Shown piece by piece: positions 1 to 8,109 of a stretch of DNA of 8,109 bases (the first letter of the stretch is position 1; the number at the start of each line of letters is the position of its first letter). Source of the stretch: Acetobacteraceae bacterium (lineage in GTDB: Bacteria > Pseudomonadota > Alphaproteobacteria > Acetobacterales > Acetobacteraceae); contig CANJXD010000252.1 of NCBI GenBank assembly GCA_947478535.1, positions 1 to 8,109 on the forward strand, read 5' to 3'. Made by a program: the position numbers and the translations under genes. Under the pieces are notes generated by a model that had not been told where the DNA came from, did no database searches, and worked only from the letters and a program-made list of their open reading frames with translations.

Positions 1-354
1 GGCATGGTGCGGGATGGCCAGGGCGTGGTCGGCACCGGCCTGCCGGTGTTCTGCCAGGGCTACGTCGCCCCGGCTTCCGTGGCCGCGCTGAACTTCGTGG
101 GCTGGCAGGAAACCATCGGCTGCGGCGGCGTCACCGTGGTGCCGGGCGATGTCGTGGTGGCCGATGGCGATGGCGCCGTGGTGATCCCCCTCGCGCTGGT
201 CGATGCCGTGACCGAAGCGGCGGTAGAGCAGGAACGGCTGGAAGGCTGGATCATGCAGGAAGTCGGCAAGGGCATCGCCCTGCCAGGCCTCTATCCCGCC
301 AATGCCGAGACCAAGGCCCGCTACGAGGCCGACAAGGCCGCCGGGCGGGTCTGA
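1..354 (+). CDS. RraA / 4-hydroxy-4-methyl-2-oxoglutarate aldolase-family protein, 5'-truncated
   Basis: The reading frame is open from base 1, so the true start lies outside the window and only the C-terminal 117 residues are present. The fragment opens with G-M-V-R-D, which matches the family motif in which the Arg contacts substrate and the Asp helps bind the divalent metal in HMG/CHA aldolases. It continues with a GLPVFCQG strand, a CGGVTVVPGD segment and VVADGDGAVVIP, all in the order typical of the RraA fold. The tail (GLYPANAETKARYEA) resembles alphaproteobacterial proteins annotated as 'ribonuclease activity regulator RraA'. Members of this fold include true pyruvate-releasing aldolases as well as the E. 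coli RNase E inhibitor RraA. The conserved R-D pair favours an enzyme, but the substrate cannot be told. The next gene is convergent, so no operon partner is visible downstream. Confidence 0.85.
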   Translation, partial: GMVRDGQGVVGTGLPVFCQGYVAPASVAALNFVGWQETIGCGGVTVVPGDVVVADGDGAVVIPLALVDAVTEAAVEQERLEGWIMQEVGKGIALPGLYPANAETKARYEADKAAGRV

Positions 355-432
355 GGCGCCACTACGACCCGGCCGGGGAGCATTTGCCATGCAACCTCGA
401 CCCGGTCGGCAGGCTTGCGGGCGCCGCGCCGT

Positions 433-1347
433 TCAACGCGCCGCCAATTGCTCGCTGAAGAATACCGTTGCGCGCCGCAGGCTGTCCTCGGTGGTCGAGG
501 GGCTCTGCTGCATGCGCACCAAGCCGCCCTGGCCACGCGCCGCGCCGGCTTCGGGGATGGTCCTGGACCGCGTCACGTCCCAGCCATGCGTCGCGCCTGG
601 GTAGATGTGCAGCATGGCGCGCATCTGCGCCTCTGGGCTGGGGCGCGTCATCAATGTGCGGCAGGAGGCGCCGCCGTCCGCGTCGTAGTCGTCCTGCTCC
701 GCCACCAGCAACAGCAGCGGCACGCGGGGAAAGCCCGGCGTGAGGAAGCGCGCCGAACCCCCGCCTGGCTCGAAGCGGTAGCAGCCTGGATAGAGGGCCA
801 GCGCGGCGCGCAGCGGCGGCCCGCCTTGCCCATAAGTCCGCCAGACCGGCTCCGTGGCAGCCAGCACGGCCATCGAAGCGCCGAAGGACTGTCCCATCAC
901 GCCAAGGCGCTGCGGATCGATCCGCGGATGCGCCGCCAGCGCGCGCAATCCACCGAAGAGGTCCGGCAAGGTATCGAGAAACCTTGGCGTGCTGCCCCGT
1001 TGCGTGGTGCCGGATGCCGGGCCGGTGGCGACTCCGCGCGACCGCCACATGTCGAGTTCCAGGCTGGCGATGCCCGCGGCCTGCAAGGCAAGCGCGTAAG
1101 GCTCACCCCGTCCATCCACGCCCGCCGCGCTGTGCAGGATGACCACGGCCGGCACGCGCCCCACGCCGCGCGGCAGGCGCAGCGTGGCATAGGTCTGCTC
1201 CGGCGGCGGCGCCCGCAAGGCCTGGCCCGGTGGCAGGTCGGTCGGCACATGCGGCGGGATGCGGAGCGTCAGGCTTTCCTGTGCCGCGGCACCACCGGCC
1301 AACGCGCAGCAAACCAGTAGCAGCATGGTCAGCCGGAAACCTCGCAT
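433..1347 (-). CDS. exported dienelactone hydrolase-family alpha/beta hydrolase
   Basis: A 304-residue protein with an N-terminal signal peptide: Arg at 2 and 5, a hydrophobic core LLLVCCALAG, then an AAA cleavage motif near residue 22. The mature part is an alpha/beta hydrolase of the dienelactone hydrolase type. It has a VVILHSAAG strand near 68-75, the nucleophile elbow G-Q-S-F-G with Ser154, an LYPGC segment near 186-189, an acid residue in AEQDD (probably Asp219), and the catalytic His254 in YPGATHGW. Ser rather than Cys at the nucleophile suggests an esterase- or peptidase-like member rather than a classical CD-ring dienelactone hydrolase. The expected location is the periplasm. The start is set at the ATG whose codon occupies 1345-1347 because it has a good ribosome binding site and directly begins the signal peptide. 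A longer in-frame version from 1503 would run through an intrinsic terminator. The substrate is unknown. Confidence 0.85.
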   Translation of the reverse strand: MRGFRLTMLLLVCCALAGGAAAQESLTLRIPPHVPTDLPPGQALRAPPPEQTYATLRLPRGVGRVPAVVILHSAAGVDGRGEPYALALQAAGIASLELDMWRSRGVATGPASGTTQRGSTPRFLDTLPDLFGGLRALAAHPRIDPQRLGVMGQSFGASMAVLAATEPVWRTYGQGGPPLRAALALYPGCYRFEPGGGSARFLTPGFPRVPLLLLVAEQDDYDADGGASCRTLMTRPSPEAQMRAMLHIYPGATHGWDVTRSRTIPEAGAARGQGGLVRMQQSPSTTEDSLRRATVFFSEQLAAR

Positions 1348-1353
1348 GACGCG

Positions 1354-1361
1354 CCTCTCCC
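1354..1361 (-). promoter_or_regulatory. ribosome binding site that fixes the start of the dienelactone hydrolase-family gene
   Basis: On the minus strand the purine run GGGAGAGG lies six bases before the ATG at 1347. This decides for the shorter product with an N-terminal signal peptide over the longer frame starting at 1503. Confidence 0.7.
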
Positions 1362-1452
1362 TAAGCAGGCCGACGCTTGCACGCAGGGCGGCGCCGCTGG
1401 AAGCCCTCCGCGGAGCAGTGACGGGGTCCAGGATCGGAAAGGCACCGCCAGC

Positions 1453-1485
1453 AAAAAAATACCCCGGCGCCGCAAGGCACCGGGG
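1453..1485 (-). terminator. Rho-independent terminator, minus strand
   Basis: Read on the minus strand, a 10-bp stem (CCCCGGTGCC with GGCGCCGGGG, containing one T/G wobble) closes a 4-nt TTGC loop. It is followed by TA and then seven T residues up to 1453. This is a textbook intrinsic terminator. It lies downstream of the FAD oxidoreductase gene (stop at 1641) and upstream of the dienelactone hydrolase-family start at 1347, so the two minus-strand genes are probably separate transcription units. Alternatively it could act as an attenuator in a long leader of the hydrolase gene or end a small RNA. Confidence 0.85.
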
Positions 1486-1494
1486 CGAGTCCTT

Positions 1495-1518
1495 GGTCCG
1501 CACACCATGTGCGGAACC
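1495..1518. repeat. inverted repeat with 3-nt spacer
   Basis: CCGCACA (1498-1504) and TGTGCGG (1508-1514) are perfect complements separated by three bases. The arms extend outward through GGT and ACC with one bulged base, giving about 10 bp. It sits ten bases from the intrinsic terminator stem. It could be an RNA hairpin in the FAD gene trailer, or a DNA operator. Confidence 0.6.
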
Positions 1519-1526
1519 GCCGGGAG

Positions 1527-1551
1527 AAAACGTCGAGGCATCGCCTTGACG
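1527..1551 (-). terminator. candidate second minus-strand terminator hairpin with short T tract
   Basis: CGTCGAGGC (1531-1539) and GCCTTGACG (1543-1551) form a 9-bp stem with one non-Watson-Crick position and a 3-nt loop. On the minus strand the stem is followed directly by TTTT and then CT. The T tract is short and the minus-strand RNA stem carries an A/C mismatch, so termination here would be weaker than at 1453-1485. It may instead be part of a larger folded RNA. Confidence 0.4.
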
Positions 1552-1617
1552 TCCTGCAACCTGCGCGCGTGAACATCACGGCCGCGTGACCGGCGCATGA
1601 AGCCTGGGCAAGTCGTT

Positions 1618-1639
1618 GTGCGGTGCGAAAGAACCGCAC
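1618..1639. repeat. inverted repeat immediately after the FAD oxidoreductase stop codon
   Basis: GTGCGGT (1618-1624) and ACCGCAC (1633-1639) are perfect complements around an 8-nt loop, ending one base from the stop codon at 1641-1643. The arms share the CCGCAC/GTGCGG core with the repeat at 1495-1518, so the four arms can pair in alternative combinations. A hairpin here could protect the 3' end of the FAD gene message. No T tract follows. Confidence 0.5.
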
Positions 1640-1640
1640 G

Positions 1641-3113
1641 TCAGCCCCTTGGCACCGCCGCCCGCACAAAGGCGCCCTGCCGGCGCAGCGCGGCCTGGAT
1701 CGCCGCCGGCGGCACGGCGCGCGGCTGCATGCCAGCATCCGCCGCCAGCGCCGCCGCCACCCCCGCCGCCTGGCCGGTCAGCCAGCATTGCGGGATCTCC
1801 CGCAGGAAGGAATGGCTGGTCGCATCGCAGGCGAGGTGCCGCCCTGGCGCCAGCAGCCCATCCAGCGCCACCGGCAGGATCGCCCCATAAGGCACCGAGA
1901 CCGGCGCGAAGTGCGGCGTCAGGCTGGGCGAGACGCCGATCTCATCCGCCGCCACGCGCCCATCCCAGCTCTCCCGCAGCACCGGGGAGACGCCGTGCAG
2001 CCGCCGCGCATGCCGCACGCCGAGCTGCGGCGCCGACAGCATCGGGAAGGCGCCCGCGAAACCCGGCGCCTCCGCGCGATACCGCTCCAGGTGCCGGAAC
2101 ATCAGACGGTGGGAAATCACCTCCACGGCCGAAAGATCATCCACCATCACGGCGGAATAACCCGCGAGGCGCGGCCCCATGAACAGCGCCACATCATCCC
2201 GCCAGCTCGCGAAGGCCTTGTCGAAGAAGCCGATCGCCTCCTTCCCCCGCTGCACGAAGCCAGCGAACTCCGTGGGCTGTTCGGCCCGCCAGGCAAGGTA
2301 GCGCGGCATGTCGACACCACCGAAAGTCCAGCTCGTATTCATGCAGTGGTGGATGTCCCGCGTATCGACATCTTCCGCGAAGCCGGCCCCGGCGCGGGCG
2401 AAAAGGTCACCATCCCCCGTCGCATCCACCGTCACCGCCGCCAGCACGGCCCGCCTGCCCTGTTTCGATTCGAAGATCGCCCCGGCGACGCGCCCATCCT
2501 CCATCACCGGCTCCGCCCCCCAGGCGTGGAACAGGAAGTCCACCCCGGCTTCGGCCGCCATTTCCAGGCTCGCCGCCTTCAGATGCTCGGGGCAGACGGT
2601 GGGCGAATGGGTGACGATGCCGTGGAAGGCCGCCGTCCGCAGCGCCCACCAGGCCGCCGTCGCGGCATCGCGGGACCCCCAGGCCTCCCGCGGTGGGCCG
2701 GCCAGCGCCTCCTTCGGCAGCCGGGCGAGCAGTTCCTCCGCGAAGCCGCGGATCAGCAGCCCGCCATCCCAGCCGGACATCCGGTCGATCCAGACGACAA
2801 GCCCGCCGGTGGACAGCCCGCCGAGATGGTTGTGCCGTTCGACCAGGATGGTCCGCGCGCCGAGCCTCGCGGCGGCGACCGCGGCGGCGGTTCCAGCCGG
2901 CCCGCCCCCCACCACCAGCACATCGCAGACGGCATGCACGGGGATATCCCGCGCCGTTTCCCGCACGGTCCGCCCGGTCGGCGCGCGGCCGGGCTTGGTG
3001 GGATCGCGTGGCGAAAACACTTCGGAGCGAAAGATCAGCCTGCCACCGTCCGGGGCGCCTTCCGGGGCTTCGCCACGGGGTGCAGGAGAGGGCGCGGTGG
3101 GGGTCTCGGACAT
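1641..3113 (-). CDS. FAD-dependent oxidoreductase (PF12831-type)
   Basis: A 490-residue flavoprotein. Residues 64-92 form the Rossmann dinucleotide fold: DVLVVGGGPAG with the glycine motif at 69-74, and Glu92 at the end of the second strand for the ADP ribose. HLGGLSTGGLV follows at 96-106. VDATGDGD at 229-236 is the second FAD-contacting motif. The C-terminal block at about 407-456 (VPYGAILPVALDGLLAPGR, then CWLTGQAAGVAAALA) is characteristic of the 'FAD-dependent oxidoreductase' PF12831 group. Most members of that group have no defined substrate. The first 60 or so residues precede the fold; the first 24 are Pro/Ala-rich and probably disordered. No signal peptide is seen, so it is likely cytoplasmic. 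The ATG start at 3113 has no clear Shine-Dalgarno sequence; GTG codons at residues 32 and 50 are possible alternatives. It diverges from the gene at 3261 and is followed by a terminator. Confidence 0.88.
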   Translation of the reverse strand: MSETPTAPSPAPRGEAPEGAPDGGRLIFRSEVFSPRDPTKPGRAPTGRTVRETARDIPVHAVCDVLVVGGGPAGTAAAVAAARLGARTILVERHNHLGGLSTGGLVVWIDRMSGWDGGLLIRGFAEELLARLPKEALAGPPREAWGSRDAATAAWWALRTAAFHGIVTHSPTVCPEHLKAASLEMAAEAGVDFLFHAWGAEPVMEDGRVAGAIFESKQGRRAVLAAVTVDATGDGDLFARAGAGFAEDVDTRDIHHCMNTSWTFGGVDMPRYLAWRAEQPTEFAGFVQRGKEAIGFFDKAFASWRDDVALFMGPRLAGYSAVMVDDLSAVEVISHRLMFRHLERYRAEAPGFAGAFPMLSAPQLGVRHARRLHGVSPVLRESWDGRVAADEIGVSPSLTPHFAPVSVPYGAILPVALDGLLAPGRHLACDATSHSFLREIPQCWLTGQAAGVAAALAADAGMQPRAVPPAAIQAALRRQGAFVRAAVPRG

Positions 3114-3139
3114 GGCGGCAGCTTAGGCTGCAAGCCGCT

Positions 3140-3208
3140 CTCCGCCCAGCCGCTTCACGGCGCTCCGCCCAGCCGCTTCACCCCTCTCCCCCCAGCCGCT
3201 TCACGGCG
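3140..3208. repeat. three abutting copies of a 23-bp direct repeat in a divergent intergenic region
   Basis: Units at 3140-3162, 3163-3185 and 3186-3208 share the core CTCCGCCCAGCCGCTTCAC. Unit 3 differs from it at one base (CTCCC for CTCCG), and unit 2 ends CCCT where units 1 and 3 end GGCG. In units 1 and 3 the sequence GCCG-CTTCA-CGGC makes a small inverted repeat. The array lies between the divergent starts at 3113 and 3261, where both promoters should be. It could be an iterated regulator site or a slippage-made tandem repeat. Confidence 0.85.
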
Positions 3209-3260
3209 CGCACCCCGGCGCGGTATCCTTCCCCCTCACCCGGGATATCTCGCCGCCGCG

Positions 3261-5153
3261 ATGCGCAACCTGCTGCAACCGACGGATCTGGAACGCCTGC
3301 TTGCCCCATTGCGGGGATCGCTGCGGCGAGAGGTGACGATCGGTGGCCGCCGCATGACCGCCCTCGCGGAGGCCGATCTGCCTGAAGGCGGCGGCGTCTG
3401 CGCGGCGGTGGCCAACGCCCAGGCGGCCGAACTGCTCGCCCAGCCCGCCATCCGCGATGCCGATCCGGGCCTGCTCGATGGCGTGCTCGATTTCGTCATG
3501 GCGATGGCGGACCAGCCGCAGCCCAGCCGCCGCGCCGGCATCGGCGGTGTCGAGGTGGTGTCCGAAGACCCCGGCGGCTTCGATATCCGCACCCCCTTCC
3601 ACCGCTACACCGGGGACCTGTCCCGCGGCGTGGTCCGCCAGCATCTGCTTGGCGTACCGACCCTGACGCCCCCCGTGCTGCACAGCGCGAATCTGGTGGA
3701 ATTCCGCATCGGCCGGCATCGCCGCTGCGTCGATGTGGAGGACGGGATCGCGGCCTTCGCACTGACCCGGCAGGGCGACAGCATCATGCTGATGCACGAA
3801 ACCCCGATCGGCGGCGCCACCGGCTGGCTGCGGGCGCGAGAGGTGCCGGCCGGGCGGCTGCGCTACGAATACGCCATCACCGCCGGGTCCCCCGTGCTGC
3901 GCCTGACCGTGACCTTCACCGCCGGAGCGATGCCGCTGCACGACCTGCGCCTGACCACCGCCGTCGATGCGATGAGCGTAGCGGGCCTTGAACTCGCGGA
4001 GGCGGAGATCGGCACCGCAACCGCCACCGGCACCGGCTGGCGCCGCATCCCACCCCCCGCTGGCCCGGGGCTTTTCCCCTGGGCGGAGGCGGAGCCGGTC
4101 GCCCATATCGCCCTCGGCGCCGAGGGCTGGCCGGAGGATGCGCCCAGCCTGCATCTCCGCCCCGCCCAGCCCGGCGCGATCGTGTCCCTCAAGGCGGAAA
4201 CGCCGCGCGCCGGCGTGCTGCACTGGCTGATCCTGCGGCATGGCCGCGCCGAGCTCCTGCCCGGCCAAAGCCTCGTCGTGCGGGAAGAACGGCTGCTCGC
4301 CCTGGGGATGCGGGGCGAGGCCGCGGCGCGCGCCCTGGCAGGGCCCGATGCGCCGGGGCTGGACCTGGACCCGCTGCCGCCCTCCGGCGCCGCGCTGAAC
4401 GCGGTGGCGACGGTGCTGCTGCTGGATGCCGCCGACGCCTATGCCACCCCATTATCCGCCCCCCGCCGCGCCACCCTTGCGGCCTGGATGGAACGCCATG
4501 CGGCCCGGCTGGCGGCGGGGCCCCCGGGATTGGAGGACCTCGCCTACGCCACCCTGGCCATGGAAGCGGCGTCGCGCGTGACAGGCGCCGATGCGTCGCG
4601 GGACCGGCTGGATGATTTCACCGCGCGGATCCTGGCGCGCCAGGGCCGTGATGGCGCCTTCCGCGACGCCGGGGGCGCGCCGCCCACCTTGCCCGCTCAC
4701 GCCCTCGCGCTGCTCGCCCTGGCGCGGGCCTGGCCGCATCGGGACGCGGCAAGCCCGCTGGCTGGCGCCATCGCCGCCGGCCTCGCAGCACTGTCCCCCG
4801 GCATGGTGCCGCTGTCCGGCGCCGGGGATGGCGCGGTGGCGGAGGGCCTGGTGCTGGCCGGGGCAGGGCCGCAATCCGCGCATCGCTTTGCCGAGGGCCT
4901 CGGCCTCCTCACCCGCGCCGCCGGGGCGGTGGTGCTGGCCTGCCGCACCACGCCGGATGGCAAGCTGAACACCCAGGCGCGCGCCCTGCACCGCCAGGCC
5001 ATCGCGCTGGTCCGCCCGTTGGTGCAGCCGCGCGGCGCCGGCTTCACAGTCTCGCCCTCCCCCTTCGGCGGCATGGCCACCCCGGCCGCCCAGGCCGCGG
5101 TGACGCTGGCCCTGATGGCGCCGGATGCGGCGCTGCCGGCCCTGCCCGCCTGA
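3261..5153 (+). CDS. uncharacterised 630-residue protein, beta-rich N-terminal part and helical-repeat C-terminal part
   Basis: I do not recognise this protein. There is no signal peptide and no clear transmembrane segment. Residues 1-85 look largely helical. Residues about 95-345 alternate short hydrophobic strands with turns (for example LVEFRIGRHRRCVDVEDG, YEYAITAGSPVLRLTVTF, VAHIALGAEGW), suggesting a large beta domain. Residues about 375-620 are Ala/Leu-rich helices. They include QGRDGAF (461-467) followed by an AHALALLALARA helix, and PFGGMATPAAQAAVTLAL near the end, which loosely recalls alpha/alpha-toroid folds such as those of terpenoid cyclases or polysaccharide lyases. This is weak resemblance only. 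The ATG at 3261 is chosen because no ATG, GTG or TTG occurs earlier in this frame after the opposite gene's start; the Shine-Dalgarno sequence is poor. It ends in TGATG, coupling it to the next gene, and diverges from the FAD oxidoreductase. Confidence 0.8.
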   Translation: MRNLLQPTDLERLLAPLRGSLRREVTIGGRRMTALAEADLPEGGGVCAAVANAQAAELLAQPAIRDADPGLLDGVLDFVMAMADQPQPSRRAGIGGVEVVSEDPGGFDIRTPFHRYTGDLSRGVVRQHLLGVPTLTPPVLHSANLVEFRIGRHRRCVDVEDGIAAFALTRQGDSIMLMHETPIGGATGWLRAREVPAGRLRYEYAITAGSPVLRLTVTFTAGAMPLHDLRLTTAVDAMSVAGLELAEAEIGTATATGTGWRRIPPPAGPGLFPWAEAEPVAHIALGAEGWPEDAPSLHLRPAQPGAIVSLKAETPRAGVLHWLILRHGRAELLPGQSLVVREERLLALGMRGEAAARALAGPDAPGLDLDPLPPSGAALNAVATVLLLDAADAYATPLSAPRRATLAAWMERHAARLAAGPPGLEDLAYATLAMEAASRVTGADASRDRLDDFTARILARQGRDGAFRDAGGAPPTLPAHALALLALARAWPHRDAASPLAGAIAAGLAALSPGMVPLSGAGDGAVAEGLVLAGAGPQSAHRFAEGLGLLTRAAGAVVLACRTTPDGKLNTQARALHRQAIALVRPLVQPRGAGFTVSPSPFGGMATPAAQAAVTLALMAPDAALPALPA

Positions 5154-6022
5154 TGCGCCGGAGCCCGCGCGTCCTGGCCGCCCCCCTGCTGCTCGCAGCA
5201 TGCGCCGGCCCGCCGCCAGCAGCCCCGGAAACCCCGCCGCTGTCCTACCCCCCCGCCGCCGCCGCCCGCGTGCTGCGGATCGCCATCGCCGAATGGCAGG
5301 ACTGGGGTGGGGTGACGCGGGATGCCTGGGCGGACTCGCCCGGCAACATTGCGGCGGACTCGCCCGGGACCATTGCGGCGGGCTCGCCCGCGGGCGTCGC
5401 GCCCGAAACCCCAGCACAAGAGGCCGCCCCCACCAACTTTCCCCGTGTCCTCGCCTATTGGCGGGCGGTGCCGCGGGATTACGGGGCGATTGCGGAAAAC
5501 CGAGCCCGCTATGCCGCGACCCTCGCAGGGCAGGGGGATGGACCCCTTTGGGCTGGTCAAGCCTGGTCGGCCGCCTTCATCTCCTGGGTCTTCCGCACCG
5601 CGGGGGTGGATGCGCCAGAATTCCCGCCCAATGCGACCCATGCCCTCTACCTCGATGCCCTGCTCGCCCAGGCCGCGCGCTGGCCAGCCGCCGCGCCCTT
5701 CCTCCCCCATGCGCCGGAGGACCGCGCCCCGGCGCCCGGAGACCTGCTCTGCTTCGACCGTTCGCCGGCGCCGCTCATCCACTGGCGGGACAGGCTGGCG
5801 GAGACCGGTCAGGTCCGCGCCATGCATTGCGACATCGTCGTCGGCATCGCCCCGGGCGTGGTGGATGCCATCGGCGGCAATGTGCTGGATGCCGTGACGC
5901 TGACGCGGTTCCCCGCCGATGCCACCGGTCGCCTCACCCCACCCCCGCCGGGCCGGCGGCCGATGCTGCTGGTCATGGAAAGCCGCCTCGGCCAATGGCC
6001 CCCTTGGGGGGCGCGGCCATAG
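5153..6022 (+). CDS. DUF2272-type lipoprotein with a CHAP/NlpC-like core
   Basis: A 289-residue protein with a lipoprotein signal: two Arg, a hydrophobic stretch and the lipobox L14-A15-A16-C17, so it is probably anchored in a membrane facing the periplasm. Residues 98-245 match the DUF2272 style: PRVLAYWRAVP, then WSAAFISWVFRTAGV (138-152), HALYLDALL, PAPGDLLCFDR (193-203), and MHCDIVVGIAPGVVDAIGGN (224-243). This order resembles CHAP and NlpC/P60 cell-wall amidases, in which WCAAFVSW carries the nucleophile and a later His-containing strand completes the site; here the Cys position is Ser139 and His225 is kept. A three-fold 8-residue repeat lies at 60-83 in the linker after the lipobox. Its ATG overlaps the previous stop by one base (TGATG), indicating translational coupling. 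The family assignment is from memory of its sequence pattern, and the biochemical role is unknown. Confidence 0.82.
   Translation: MRRSPRVLAAPLLLAACAGPPPAAPETPPLSYPPAAAARVLRIAIAEWQDWGGVTRDAWADSPGNIAADSPGTIAAGSPAGVAPETPAQEAAPTNFPRVLAYWRAVPRDYGAIAENRARYAATLAGQGDGPLWAGQAWSAAFISWVFRTAGVDAPEFPPNATHALYLDALLAQAARWPAAAPFLPHAPEDRAPAPGDLLCFDRSPAPLIHWRDRLAETGQVRAMHCDIVVGIAPGVVDAIGGNVLDAVTLTRFPADATGRLTPPPPGRRPMLLVMESRLGQWPPWGARP
5330..5401 (+). repeat. three in-frame 24-bp repeats coding ADSPGNIA / ADSPGTIA / AGSPAGVA
   Basis: Units at 5330-5353, 5354-5377 and 5378-5401 are whole codons of the lipoprotein gene (residues 60-83). Units 1 and 2 differ at two of 24 bases; unit 3 is more diverged. The Ala/Pro/Ser/Gly content points to a flexible linker between the membrane anchor region and the DUF2272 core. 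The near-identity of units 1 and 2 suggests replication slippage. Confidence 0.85.
5995..6020. other. inverted repeat at the convergent gene end
   Basis: ATGGCC (5995-6000) and GGCCAT (6015-6020) are perfect complements and flank a C-run/G-run core able to form a competing inner stem. The element covers the last codons of the lipoprotein gene and touches its TAG stop, 25 bases from the stop of the opposite patatin gene. There is no T tract on either side, so a bidirectional transcript end is possible but unproven. Confidence 0.4.
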
Positions 6023-6044
6023 CGGCGCGAGCCCAGCCCACCGA

Positions 6045-8109
<2,065 letters not shown>

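Noticed and set aside
398..408. Palindrome CGACC-C-GGTCG between the convergent genes at the left end
   Set aside because: Five-base arms are common by chance in such GC-rich DNA, and no T tract follows on either strand, so it is not called a terminator.
1348..1503. 52-residue N-terminal extension of the dienelactone hydrolase-family protein
   Set aside because: It would place a strong intrinsic terminator inside the coding sequence, and bury the signal peptide; the downstream ATG has a good Shine-Dalgarno sequence.
3140..3208. CRISPR-like array
   Set aside because: The repeats abut directly with no spacers, there are only three, and no cas genes are present.
1623..3260. Long open plus-strand frame opposite the FAD oxidoreductase gene, continuous with the gene at 3261
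   Set aside because: The minus strand carries a complete flavoprotein with all family motifs, while this frame reads as Arg/Pro/His-rich low-complexity sequence. Openness on the opposite strand is expected at this GC content.
4452..5995. Two long minus-strand frames (4452-5417 and 4697-5995) opposite the uncharacterised gene and the lipoprotein gene
   Set aside because: Both overlap each other and well-supported plus-strand genes, and encode Arg/Gly/Ala-rich sequence without motifs.

Overview
The window is very GC-rich throughout, with G/C dominating third codon positions in every gene. Together with the gene families present, this suggests an alphaproteobacterium of the Acetobacteraceae (Roseomonas-like) type; this is an inference from composition and protein style, not a phylogenetic result. 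No rRNA, tRNA, insertion sequence, phage gene or CRISPR array is visible, and it reads as ordinary chromosomal metabolic territory.

Layout from left to right: (i) the 3' part of an RraA/HMG-aldolase-family gene (+), cut by the window edge. (ii) An exported dienelactone-hydrolase-family protein (-), convergent with it. (iii) A 293-nt non-coding stretch packed with inverted repeats, including a classical intrinsic terminator on the minus strand. (iv) A PF12831-type FAD-dependent oxidoreductase (-). (v) A divergent intergenic region holding three abutting copies of a 23-bp repeat. (vi) A two-gene unit (+): a 630-residue protein I cannot assign, joined by a TGATG stop/start overlap to a DUF2272-type lipoprotein. 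(vii) A patatin-like phospholipase (-), convergent with (vi) across only 22 nt. (viii) A 143-nt divergent promoter region, then the start of a YqjM-like old yellow enzyme gene (+) that runs off the right edge.

The only strong operon signal is the coupled pair at 3261-6022. The other genes look like separately transcribed units, several of which suggest small-molecule catabolism or redox chemistry (aldolase-like, hydrolase, two flavoenzymes). No shared pathway can be demonstrated from the window.

The parts most worth following are the hairpin-dense non-coding segment at 1453-1639, the 23-bp repeat array at 3140-3208, the uncharacterised coupled pair, and the serine in place of the expected catalytic cysteine in the DUF2272 lipoprotein. 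I found no convincing evidence of a complete new defence or mobile system.
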